Assembly (NCBI GenBank): GCA_003427395.1
Contig: BFEA01000072.1
Span: forward strand, 1,980,479-2,024,966
Source: Chara braunii
Lineage: Eukaryota > Streptophyta > Charophyceae > Charales > Characeae
DNA: 44,488 bases
Direction of reading: 5' to 3'
Under the pieces are notes generated by a model. It made no database searches and was not told the origin of the DNA. It worked only from the letters and a program-made list of their open reading frames with translations. Below are positions 32,341 to 43,050 of the stretch, piece by piece. The first letter of the stretch is position 1. Every line of letters begins with the position of its first letter. The position numbers were made by a program, and so were the translations under genes.

Positions 32341-34600
32341 TTCTGACCCCTGACCCAGTGCCTGTTAACTCGTGGACTTTCTGCAGTCCTAGAGCAAGAG
32401 ACATGACAATTCACCCCTGTGTCTGAACTTGGACCAACAGCTACGACCCTAGACTGTGTCTGTGCTGATTTTGAATTGAGTTCTTTGCATGACCTGTTTG
32501 TTAACTGATGTCTAAACAACAAACAGGTACATCTGTGTACCACAGGGCAAGGAGCCAGGTACACTGTTGATCTGCATTTTGAGTGTGGTTTCTTCAACTC
32601 TGTTGTGTGCTTATCCTTGCAGGTAGTTCAAGTCTCAACAGGTGGGGAGGTCAAGGCAGGGTCAAGAGTGACAATGGTCTCGACAGGCCCTGCGGGTCTG
32701 AAGGAAGAATACTGGGGAAGAAAACCAATGACTGTTCAGCGGTGGCTGATTGGCTGCATTGCATGTGGAGCACAGTGATGAAGCAACCTCATGTATATAC
32801 ATATACAAACATACGGGAGTCACTCACCCCTGTGTGCTCAGGCTTGTGTGATCAACCATACACGTGTGCAACAGTGTGATCACTCATACACAAGCGTGCT
32901 TACTGGTAGTTGCATCTCAACGAATCTTGCAGAAGCTTAAACGCTTGAGAGTGAAACTATACGCTAGGGCAGAAAACCAACAACTCTAATACTGAGGTGG
33001 CTAATTGGTAGTTGCATCACAAACCATTTGAGTGGATATAGAGACTCGAAAGCATTCAATTCCAATACAAAGGCGAGAGACTCAAGGTACGTCGCGTCAG
33101 TATCAAAGAAGAGCGCCATTGGAAGTAGCAGGAGAAGCAAGGATGCATGCTCTGGGTCATGTGACTGACTGAGCTAGGGTGTGTAGAGACGTATCAGCAT
33201 CTTGCTGAACAGCACATGCATTAGTATATAAATCTGCTTCCAGCAGTCATTTCCTACAGGTTTGCACAGTCTGCTGAGGTCTTAGCTGTCGCATCATAAT
33301 ATACAGTATGTCTACCCCTAGCTCACAAAGTGTTTGGCTGTTTCACAGTAGCTTCCATGGTTTTCGACTCATACATCCAATCAGTAACAATTGCCCATCA
33401 TCACGTACAAGCTTGTTGCAATGGTAGGCACCTATCTCTTTCATTCTTCTTGTACATTCCTTGAGTTATGCCAACTCTTGTAACGCTTTATCTATATGTA
33501 TAGCATACATATTGCGGCCAGATTTAGAGAGTGCATGAGGGAGCAGCTACAGGCAGCGGTGGCAACCATAGATTGCTCGGGGTACTTCTGCATCCTTTTG
33601 ACTGGCAAGCCTTCTACATGAAAGGATGAAACCTGGAGAAGCAGAGGCTCCGCTATTGCATGTCTCGTTTCCGTCTTTGTTCATGCTGTGTGCGATATTG
33701 GCAGAACCTTAACGAAATCCATTTGGTTCTTACCATTAGCACACCACCGTGCCTTCAACAGAAACATGGTGTGGCATGCTGCTGCACTGCTGGCTCATGG
33801 ATCGGGCGACATCAGATTGCGAGGCGAAAAGCAGCAAGTCTTCCCCTGTTTTGGCAAAAGTTTTCCTGGTATGAAATGGTTTCTGCCTTGTTTGGCGTGG
33901 TGGTCCCTGGTGGAGCAAAAACAATTGCCACGTGGTGCTTTTTGGATCATGGCACAGAAAGTGCTGATGCATCAGATTTGGCAGTGGTAATTCCCCTCAG
34001 AAAATAACCTGGAGTCGTCCTCACTCAGAGATCAACCTCGAGTAATCGCTTTCTTGTTCAAGAATCTATCAATATACAACTGTGTTTGGTCATTTTAGCG
34101 GACGACATCCCTTGTAGCAGTCTCCTTCTTTCTTTCCTTCTTTATCATGGCAGTGAGCAGGCTGCTGTAGGTTTTGCCGCACTAGTGTTTCATGGAATAA
34201 CCTCTTTTGATTTTCAAGCTCTTGTTTTGGTGGTCATTCATCATCAGTTTTTTTCCCTGCCATAACGTGTTTCCTGAGGCAGTCGGCTAAGTTATGGTTC
34301 CCCACCTCTGTGCACACGTTCGAACAGGAGGCTGATCAGGGAACAGGACTGTTCACAGCGTAGAATTGTGAATGGGTGGAACACTTATTGGGTGAATCAG
34401 TACTGCAGATGTAGGGAATATCTGGGGAAGGCGCATTTGCTGGAAGTGAGTTTGCCCTCACTTCCGCTTCCAAGAAGCAGGTAGGAGAGCACACGTCAAG
34501 GCGTTCCAGCGTCCTTTCCCCTTCCAACGAGTCACCTGCATCTGACACCCTTTTGACAGTGGGTTATGTCACAGATCACGGAATTCTTCTGAGTGTAACA
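32341..34600. other. Non-coding stretch, weak direct duplication
   Basis: No recognisable gene; open frames are short and match nothing I know. Around 32717-32770 and 32967-33020 a block (GAAAACCAA ... GGTGGCT(G/A)ATTGG ... GTTGCAT) occurs twice about 247 bases apart. A TATATACATATAC palindromic word lies near 32793-32806. Confidence 0.4.
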
Positions 34601-34897
34601 GTCAACTTGTCCCCCCTGCTGCCGCATGACAATGAGGTGAGCAGTTCCGAAGTCGGTAGCAAGCTGTCTGTACTAGTGACCCTAGTTTCTACACTTCCAA
34701 GTCAACTTGTCCCCCTTGCTGGCGCATGACATTGAGGTGAGCAGTTTCAAAGTCGGTAGCAAGCTGTCTGTACTAGTGACCTAGTTTCTACGGTTGCAAG
34801 TCAACTTGTCCCCCCCTTGCTGGTGCATGACATTGAGGCGGGCAGTTTCAAAGTTGGTAGCAAGCTGTCTGTACTAGTGACCCTAGTTTCCGCAGTC
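34601..34897. repeat. ~100-bp tandem repeat, three copies
   Basis: Units begin GTCAACTTGTCCCCC at 34601, 34701 and 34800 and each contains GCATGACA(A/T)TGAGG and GGTAGCAAGCTGTCTGTACT. Copies differ by a few substitutions and single-base indels. Confidence 0.95.
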
Positions 34898-34954
34898 GCA
34901 GCGGCTTTAGTATTATGGTGAGGACTTGCTGCAGTGTATATATGAGCAACTTTT

Positions 34955-35380
34955 GTATGGTCAGAGGCAGGGGCAGAGATTGTGGATGTGAAAGGCTTCG
35001 AAATGCTCAGAGGCAGCAGCTGTGTCGACGACTGATCTAGGTGGTAGAAGACTTCTGCGAGGAACTGGTCGCGTTTAGAACAATTGGAGCAGCGTCTGGG
35101 CCCGTAGGCTGTAGTACTATCAGTCGGAAGCAGCATCTGAGGTGCATGTGCGCGAATCTCTAGTATCGTCAGAGGCAGGGGCGGAGATGTAGATGTGCGG
35201 GGCTTTGGTGTTGTCAAAGGCAGCTTTTAAATGGGTGGAAGAATTCTGTGAGGAAGTAGCCAATTTGAAACCGGTGATGGGACAGAGAGTTCTAGCTGCT
35301 TTGTTCCAAGCCTCTCTGAGACAGCAGGGATGCAGTAATAGTTCTTCACTGCTGCTGGAATGCATCTGCCTCAGTACTGG
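34955..35380. repeat. ~208-bp diverged tandem duplication
   Basis: TCAGAGGCAGGGGC(A/G)GAGAT at 34961 and 35169 starts two diverged copies. Both encode, on the plus strand, a similar peptide (VEDFCEELV near 35047; WVEEFCEEVANLKPVMGQ near 35232). No known family recognised. Confidence 0.7.
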
Positions 35381-37029
35381 TTAGAGGAAGAGGTTAGTAT
35401 GTAGCTCGGAAAGGCCCAAGCCGCTGAGATGTAGGTGTGTGAGAGGCATTAGTGTGGCCTGAGAAAGCAGCTGAGACTTAACATCTGCCCTGTAGATGAC
35501 AAGTGTTGACTGTGTCATTGCTACCGTGATTTGTGTTAGAATAAATTGCTTCGCTTTGCAGAAGAGTCCACATTGCAAAGCTTTACTTGGGATTCAAATT
35601 TTGTATCGACATAGCACTTGTCCTGCTTTCCCTCTCAGTGCCTGGTTGCTGGTTCAAATAGTCAGTTCAATGACCCATGGTCCTGCTCCTGCTACTGGCT
35701 CAGCTCTGCCAATGCGAACAGCCAGTTCCCTGAACCATAGACTCATGGAGCAGCATGTGAACATCTGTAGTCATCGATGTGCCATTCTTTCTGCCGCAAA
35801 TAACTCCAATGTTGTCTTCAGCGCCCGCGTTTTCAATTCTGTCATGCCCAACCAAATGTGCAGTGGGTCAATGGCTTGCACTCAGTCGCATAGGATATTG
35901 CTTCATAGCCTATTAGCCATTCTTCCTTTGCCTTTGAATCTTCAAGTGACTGTTGGAGTCGTCGATTCATTACATGCTGGGGTGTTCTGCAGAGGATTGG
36001 TTTTCGGTCTTCTGCTGCAGGTGAGTGACCAGTGCTGCTGACCAATTGGTGGATTGTGCTAAAATGAAGCCGAGGGTTCTTTCTTATGCCTCTTTTGTTG
36101 TATCAAAAGGTTCGTTTCCTCCAGGTACTGATGAGGCCTGCAATTGATTGTGTGCTACGGCCTCGTTGGATTCTGTTCTGACCCAGACTGCCGTTCAGCA
36201 GTGGTGGTTCGCATTTGTTTGCAGTATATATATACATACTGTGTGACAGAATGTGATGAGTAATTCTGTTCCTTGGTCACAGGCTATGACAAGTACGCAA
36301 TTTACTTTCTTTTCTGATGCGCAATCTGAAAACTGCAGTTATAGTGCGAACACGAGAATGATGAGATTGTTCAGTCTCTGTGAGATTTTCCTTGAATCAG
36401 GGTTTGTGAATATGAGGCTTGGACCCAGTGGATAGAGGAGTGTGTATCATGGAAACTAGTGAGTCTGCTTGGTACGCAATAGGAGGGAGTGTGAGGAGGA
36501 CATGTTGCATCCTTTTGCCTCCTCTGCAAGGCTGTGTCCTATGAACAAGTGACATTGTTGCATTTCTGCCGTCTTGTTGCTTGCCCTCCTTTGGTCGCTC
36601 TTTCGGGTGAGTCCATGATGGCCTTCTCTGATCCTCCGTGTTCGTGGCCCTCAAATGCATGGCAGAGGTAGAGGTACTGAGTCTGCGAAGGACTTAGAAT
36701 TTGAACCTGTTGCATGTGCAAAAATACCAGCTACGCGGATGTGCCAGAAGTTGTTCATGGTTGTGTGAATGATTCTCATAGCCATCACAATCCTATGGGG
36801 AAAGGACTGTTTTCAGTGTTTTGTGTTTTGCACATCACAAATCTGAACCTGTTGTCTGTTTGCTATGTTCAATGTGCACCACACACTCAAAGTTGGTTCA
36901 GATGGCAGAGCAAATGATAGTTCGTGATGTTTGCAATTCTTCTCATGGATTTCTGTACAAGAAACAATGCAGTGTTGACATGCATGTCCTCAACGTTCAT
37001 CACAAATCTCTCGGCTTGCAGGCTAGCAG
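35381..37029. other. Non-coding stretch
   Basis: The longest plus-strand frame is 35496-36041 (181 codons, Cys- and Ser-rich). It matches nothing I know and has no supporting context, so it is not called as a gene. A (TA)n-like TATATATATACATA lies near 36226-36239. Confidence 0.35.
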
Positions 37030-37440
37030 GCTTCAAATTTTCCTACCTCCTTTGTGTCCAATCTCATAGGAACGGCATCCCTATTTCAATCTTTCAAATA
37101 CGGTCAGTGCACCATCTGCCAGGGTCTCGACGGACATTTTGTTAATAGAGGACAGAAGTCTTGAAGCCCTTGTTAGCCATTGTATGTAGGTGTCCTCATG
37201 GCTGAACATTGGGGGAGAGTCTTTGAGCCCTTGTTGGCTCCATATTTTTCTGCACCCTTTGTATCCGATCTCATACGAACCGAATCTCTATATTCCAATA
37301 TTTGCGAAGAGTAGGTACATGGTACAGCATATTCCGAGATGTTGATGGGCGTTTGTCAGTCGAGCATAGGAGCCGTGGAGCGCTCGTTGGCCATTTTATG
37401 CAGGTGTTTATGGTAGGAGGCTTGGAGCAGAGTGTTGAAG
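37030..37440. repeat. ~207-bp diverged tandem duplication
   Basis: Two diverged copies share CCTTTGT(G/A)TCC(A/G)ATCTCATA(G/C)GAAC (37054 and 37261), TTG(T/G)(T/C)AGCCATT-like and TGTA/TGCAGGTGT words near their ends (37175 and 37395). Confidence 0.7.
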
Positions 37441-37600
37441 ACCTGCGTGTCCTATGGTTCTTCTCATTTTAGGGTTAAGATTATCAATTTGTAACCTATT
37501 GAAGCACATTTGTGAAACGTCTCGGCTCCCTATGTTGTTCGCCTCCCTATTTGCTGTATATGTCTGCTTTTTGTGAATGAGGGTTCTCTGGGCTCTGTTG

Positions 37601-38103
37601 CTTGGATACTAACTTTACTGGAGTACTGGCTATTGATCTTAGACGAAGACAAAAAGAAATACAAACATGATGCTCTCTCCTATCCCATGCCACACTTCCA
37701 AGTCTTCTCTTGTGGCAGGGAGGCCCTCCGGTAAAAAGGACATTTGTGGGGAAGGGCATTAGCAGAAAGAAGCTCACAATGTTTTAATTGGCCTGATGTT
37801 GAAAGGCCGACTGACACCGAGCCGGCTTGGATACTAAGTTCACTGGAATACTGGCTATTGATTGATGTTAAAACGAAGATAAAACAACACAAACACGATG
37901 TTCTCTCTTATCCCTGCCACACTTTTTAAGTCTTCGCTTGTGACAAGGAGGTGCTGTGGGTAACGGGAGACATTACCTCCCCGGCCTTTTGTTGATGGGC
38001 TACACAGGGGATGGCGGCAACTTTTTGGAGAAGTGAGAAGCTCAGCAGGAGAGAGGTTCACAATGTTTTTATTGACGTGATGTAAGAGGCTGGCTGACAC
38101 CCT
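37601..38103. repeat. ~225-bp tandem duplication, two copies
   Basis: Copies start CTTGGATACTAA at 37601 and 37826 and share GTACTGGCTATTGAT, AA(C)AAACA(T/C)GATG(C/T)TCTCTC, CCACACTT and GGCTG(A)CTGACACC. The second copy is longer through a small insertion. Confidence 0.88.
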
Positions 38104-39034
38104 GCGGTGGGGGGTATGTTGTTCTCTCATCTCTGTGTTTCTCAACCGTGTGGTGTAAGGTTCTCAATCGCATGGTGGGGAGCAGAAATGTGGATATCTC
38201 TTTGTGGCTTCATGTTACTTGACTAGTGACAGTTGTTAACTGTACTGACTTTCGATGTTACCTGCAGCTTTTCCTGGTTTTCCACATGATGATACGATCT
38301 CTCTGATCGTGTGACTGAAGTGTTGTCAATATGAAAACGAAGACCCTGGTAAGCTTAGCACAGCATCCTGACTATCTCACACCCTGGGGAACTGGTTTGT
38401 GCTAAGGCAGGCCTCACTGTCGCTATGTTTTAACTTTTAAGTGTGAACCCGGACATGCTGAGTTGGTAAAATGGGCATGGGAGCAATGTGGTGTGACCCC
38501 TAGTTTCTTGTGGCTTGCGGCCAAAACGCCATGCACTATGGTCTGCTAAGGCCTGAGGGTATGCTTACTCTTCATCGAATAATGCAGAAAGTTCAGAGAA
38601 TAATTCGGAACATGTTCATGGAATATGGAATTATTCGGACAAGTTTCTACTTTCTGTAGCTTCAACTGGTGAAGTTTGGGTGGGTGGCGTATTTTCTTTC
38701 GGTTTTGTGTGTGGGTGTTTTACACCACTGCTGCTCCCAAGGTCAACCAAGGGCTGCGCTGGTATACACTCTGGCACTGGAACAGTCGGCCTACCTGGGG
38801 GCGGGGACGGGGGTGGGAGGGGGGCCAAGGGGACCCAGTAGTGCATGCAATTTTGAGTGCTTCAATGATCTTGTCAGTTCATAATGGGAAATTCAAAGAT
38901 GAGAGAATGTCATCCATTGCAACTCAAAATAGACGAACAAGGAGACAAGGACGAAGAATGAAGGAAAGAAGAAGAAGCACAAGCTCGAACCAATATCTCC
39001 TTCCTTTCTCTCCACCATCATCTCTCCCCTAATA
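38104..39034. other. Non-coding stretch with a repeated GAAGAA/CTCC block
   Basis: No gene recognised. 38953-39059 (GAAGGAAAGAAGAAGAAGCAC through CCACCATCATCTCTCCCCTAA) recurs at 40855-40966. Confidence 0.5.
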
Positions 39035-40279
39035 TCACCTCCAATATCTTCCCTTCCCTATACTCTTAAAAGTTACAAAGGGCCCAGCAACACACGCGAC
39101 CGCGGGCCCACGAGAAACCGAGGCAGGGGCCCGCGGCACCTGGGAGGATATCGAGAGGGACCGACAAGTCGCGGGGGGAACCGTGGGGCTGCAGGACGCA
39201 TGGGGAGAGCGACACGGGGGTGCAGAAAGCAAGCATCGAGCAAACCACATGCCAGCAAAACGGAGCGGGGGCCCACCCGGGGAAAACGGCAGCAGGGCAG
39301 GATGCAAAAAAGAAACGCCGTGCTAAAAGACAAGCGAGCGCGCTGGGAGAGTGCAAAGAGCAACTGCCGTGTGAGAAGGCAACCGAGCGCTTGCAAATGC
39401 AGAAGGGAACGGGGCATGCCGTGCGGGTCGTGTGTGCAGGCATGGGGAGGCGCCAGTGCGCGTTGCAATGCAGCAGGCCAGCGCTGAACGAGACGCCATC
39501 TCAGTGGAGGGAGAGAAGAGGATGAGCCAACAGCAGCGCAGCGGTCGTGAGCAAAGTGTATGATCGGTGATGGAGATTGCGGTGCGGCGAGCGAGCGAGA
39601 AGATATTGAGGAGTGTGAAGCCCCGCTGTTGCTGAGGGAGATCGCCGCGAAACGAGGGGGAGGAGGAGGTCGCACGAGGAGGACAAGAGGTTGCAGGAGG
39701 TCGTGCGAGCGGGATGAGGAGGTCGCGCGAGCGGGATGAGGAGGTCGCACTAGCGGGGTGACGAGGTCAGAAGAGAGGTGGGAGGAGGTCGCGAGAGCAG
39801 GATGAGGAGGTCGCACGAGCGGGATGAGGAGGTCATGCGAGCAGAATGAGGAGGTCAGAAGAGAGGTGGGAGGAGATCATAAGAGGACTCGTGAGGGGCA
39901 GGAGGAGGTCGTGCAAAGAAGAGGTCGCTCGAGGGGGAAGAGGAGGTCCAAAGACGATGTGTGAGGGGGAAGAGAAGGTAGCGCTAGGGTGGGGAGGAGG
40001 TTGCACGAGGGGGGGAAGCAGGTTGCACGAGGGGGAGGAGGAGGTCGCACAAGGGGGAGGAGGAGGTCCGAGAGAGGAGTGGGTCGTGCAAGGGGAGGAG
40101 GAAGTCGTGGGAGGGGTAGGAGCAGGCCGTGTGATGGGGACGAGAGGTTGCAGGAGGTCGTGCAGGAGGGGGAGGAGGAGGTCGCACCGGTGGGAGGAGG
40201 TCGTGCTACGGGAAGGAGTTCGTGCGAGCTGGAGGAGGGGGGCCGCGAGGGAGGGGGGGGGGGTTGCGGGGTCGCATAA

Positions 40280-40321
<42 letters not shown>

Positions 40322-40376
40322 CCACTTTTGGGGGCGGGTGGGGGGGGGGGGGGGTAAATTTGCCAAATACCCCCAT
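39035..40376. repeat. Purine-rich minisatellite (GAGGAGGTCGCACGAG-type) with poly-G tract
   Basis: From about 39650 to 40250 the plus strand is built from imperfect ~22-27-bp units around GAGGAGGTCGCACGAGCGGGAT. It ends in 41 consecutive G at 40280-40320 and a second run near 40343-40354. Long open frames here (Gly/Arg/Glu-rich on plus, Pro/Ser/Leu-rich on minus) come from the repeat. The G tracts could form G-quadruplexes and also mark a likely assembly weak point. Confidence 0.88.
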
Positions 40377-40836
40377 AAGGTGAGATATATGTCAAAATGT
40401 CCCTGAATGGGGTCCAACCGATGTCTGGAGTGTTTCGCAAAATATTTTTGTTATCGTCCTTCGCTGCAGCGACACAAAGTGCTAAGGGAATTTCATAGCT
40501 GAGCTGCGGCAGGTCCACTTGTAATAATAATGATAAAACAATGAATGATGAACCAGAATCAATGTCCAATTGCTCTCCCTTACTTCCAACCCTGGGAAGA
40601 GCTCTCCTTAAACCGCCAGTACACCGCCCAGGTGAACTGGAGAATTGAAAATGAGTCATTCGAAAAGTTCGGGTGAACAGTGCTACCAGACCTAGATGGC
40701 TGGCTGTGTCAGCCACAAGAGAAAACAGAATGTGGCCCTGGCGTTTGGGGGGAAGCTTGGGGGCGCATGGTGAATCTGCCTCAGTAAAAAGAGGCTCGGG
40801 TGTACTGGTGGTTTCAACTCCCTGAACCTCAGTCAA
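40377..40836 (-). CDS. Unrecognised open stretch (minus strand), possible gene or repeat fragment
   Basis: A minus-strand frame starts at 40836 (MTEVQGVETTSTPEPLF) and stays open into the minisatellite; only the first ~150 codons have non-repetitive composition: LFSLVADTASHLGLVALF, a basic stretch, EQLDIDSGSSFIVLSLLLQV, LSYEIPLALCVAAAKDD, LRNTPDIGWTPFRDI and YISPYGGIWQIYP. The DSGSS word is like a retropepsin active site, but no flap or second block was found, so this is weak. The end of the coding part near 40376 could be a lost splice site or repeat insertion. I do not recognise the family; a partial degraded copy lies at about 40975-41075. Confidence 0.35.
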
Positions 40837-41264
40837 CTTGAGTCAAGGGAAGAAGAAGAAGGAAGGAAAGAAGAAGAAGAAGAAGAGCACAAGCTGGAAC
40901 CGGTTTCATCTCCCTCCTTTCTTTCCACCATCATCTCTCCCCTAACATCAGCTCCATTATCTTAATAATAATAATAAACAACAAGAATCATGAATGAAGT
41001 TCAATGAACCAGAATCAGTGTCCCATCGCTCCTCTTACTGCTAGCCTTGAAAAGAGCTCGCCTTCAGCTCCCTCACCTTCCTCCTACCTTGGTATGGCTA
41101 TTAGCTATGGCGGAACATCCAAGGCTACCTCAGACGTTCAAACGACAACGGAAATACTTTTGTGCCCTCTCCATACCCAAGACTTCCCTCTCCAGATGAA
41201 GTCTATCTTGAACTGGCATCCCTTCAAGGGCCTTCTTGATGCAGCAGCGACCACGAAGATTGAG
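40837..41264. other. Non-coding stretch with partial copies of neighbouring blocks
   Basis: 40855-40966 repeats 38953-39059; 40965-41075 repeats 40525-40625 (ATGAACCAGAATCA(A/G)TGTCC). (TAA)n at about 40962-40976. No gene. Confidence 0.5.
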
Positions 41265-42143
41265 ATGTAAGTCTACCATAGCCAAAGGTGAGTCGTCTTG
41301 TCGGTTCCCACCTACTTCCTCCCTCCCTCAACTTCACTAGAGCTCCATCCCCCTGCTAGAGATCCATCAACCTCACCTCCATCGCCTAGAGCTACATCGA
41401 CTTCTCCCTACTACACATCCATGGCCAGAGTTATTCACCTTCACCCTCCAGCTCCACCGTCAACCTCCAGGAGCTCTGCCACCTTCTCCCTCTTTGCAGA
41501 GCAGCATCATGACTGCCGAGTGAATGGGCAAAGACCAAATGATATACTTTGGCTGCCCGGCCTACAGTACCTCTTGGTCAGTCTCTACCTGCGTGTACTC
41601 TGCCTCCCTTGGGTACACTAGGCCTACCAGGTGTTCCCCATTTTCATTGCCGACTGAACCTAGAACTTCTACCGGCCTACATTCAGGCCCTCAGCCATCA
41701 TTACCTACTGGAGATCTACCGGACCCTTCCAAGTCCAACCAAGTTGGTGGGAAAGGCGTACCAGCCTCTAACAAATTATCTTTTGTCCCTGACTACTACT
41801 CTATACCTAATATGTCTCTACCTCTAACTTTTGTCCTGGCCCTGGCCATACCCATACCAAGCCACAACCACACAACACAGGTTACACGGCCAACAGAGCG
41901 TGCACATGGACTTGCAGTCTGATGCAGGCAAGCACACCACGTAGACACTTAGAAAACCAATCAGAACACACTCAGACTCAGAATTCTCAGCAATTGGATT
42001 AAAAGCAGAACACAATCATATGGTCTAGCACAAAATGTGAGGCTTCATTCTCGTGGAGGACATAATGTGCCAGCATCACCCTTCTGCCTTGTCCGCTCAG
42101 GCAAAGCACAGTTCTCTGACTGAAAACTGCACAGGTCATTACA
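41265..42143 (-). mobile_element. LTR-like sequence related to 6240-7032
   Basis: On the minus strand it begins TGTAATGACCTGTGCAG at 42143 and shares layout and words with 6240-7032 (ACCATAGCCAA at the far end, repeated GGCCTACC words, CAAGCACAC ... ACTCAGACTCAGAA(A)TCTCA). Next to it at 42166-42173 is GCAAGGTCCC, like GCGAGGTCCC beside the other copy. No pol fragment adjoins it, so it may be a solo or truncated LTR. The far end is approximate. Confidence 0.45.
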
Positions 42144-42635
42144 TTTTCACGGGCCCAAATGCAAGGTCCCGCTGAGCGACTCTCAAGTTATAGTGGAGGG
42201 CACTTTTCAGGGTGAGAAGTTCATGAAATTGATCAACAATTACCAATCCGTACAAAACAATAAATCTGCACGAAACAATCAAGACGGGAAAAGGTTCTTG
42301 TTTTTGCTTAAACCACACAGTACCTCCACGTTTTTAGGCCGTTAATGCAGTGTGCCTGAATCGGTGCGCCGCGGAGGTCCAGATGCATTTGCCTCAGAGC
42401 CTCCCCAGAGGGGGCCTAAGAGTCTAAGACCCCCTGGGGTACTGCTGGTTTAATTTGGAGAAGCCTGTCAGGAATGTCCTCCCTTGGCATGATGTAGGCA
42501 GAGGCCTTTACCCACGTGATGCTGCCAAATCTCCGCAGTGGCCCTGAGATGATCCCTCGGCTTGCTGCCTTTTGCTCTGCGGTGCAGGGTAGTGATAAGA
42601 CCTGAGGTTTGAACTTCTTGGGGGATGTGGTGCCC
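42144..42635. other. Non-coding stretch
   Basis: Only short overlapping frames on the minus strand (42416-42635); none recognised. No other structure noted. Confidence 0.35.
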
Positions 42636-43050
42636 GTCTGGTGATTTGACCCAGAACAGGGTTTTCCCGAAAGCCGTCTTTGGATGGCAAGCACTCCATG
42701 GGGTCCAGCACGGCTTAGCCAGAGAAAGGCTACCCATTTAACGAGGATCTACACCCTGGGCTACCCACCGCAGGGGCTAAGCTCACCAGAGAGTGCACTT
42801 TCAAGGCTTTTGGTGCCAGCCAGACCCTTTGTAAGAAATGGCAAGTTTTTGCAACTGCGTAACTTTGTGCTCGTTCACACTAAAAGCCTTGGAAGTTGGA
42901 AGTGCACTCTCTGGTGAGCTTAGCCCTGGCGGTGGGTAGCCCACGGTGTAGATCCTCGTTGAATGGGTAGCCTTTCTCTGGCTAAGCCATGCTGCACCCC
43001 ATGGAGTGCTTGCCATCCATAGACAGCTTTTGGGATCCAATCACCAGATG
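42636..43050. repeat. Large inverted duplication (arms ~170 bp, loop ~66 bp)
   Basis: 42636-42813 is repeated in reverse complement at 42880-43050, with shared blocks GGATGGCAAGCACTCCATGG, TTAGCCAGAGAAAGGCTACC, GAGGATCTACACC and AAGCTCACCAGAGAGTGCAC. Arms are mostly identical with few substitutions and two indels. A transcript across it would fold into a long hairpin. Confidence 0.92.

Noticed and set aside
35496-36041. 181-codon plus-strand frame
   Set aside because: No family, no splice or promoter context, and neighbours are tandem duplications; not enough to call a gene.
39073-40376. Long Pro/Ser/Leu-rich minus-strand and Gly/Arg-rich plus-strand frames
   Set aside because: They are translations of a GA/G-rich minisatellite in both directions; open only because the repeat lacks stops.
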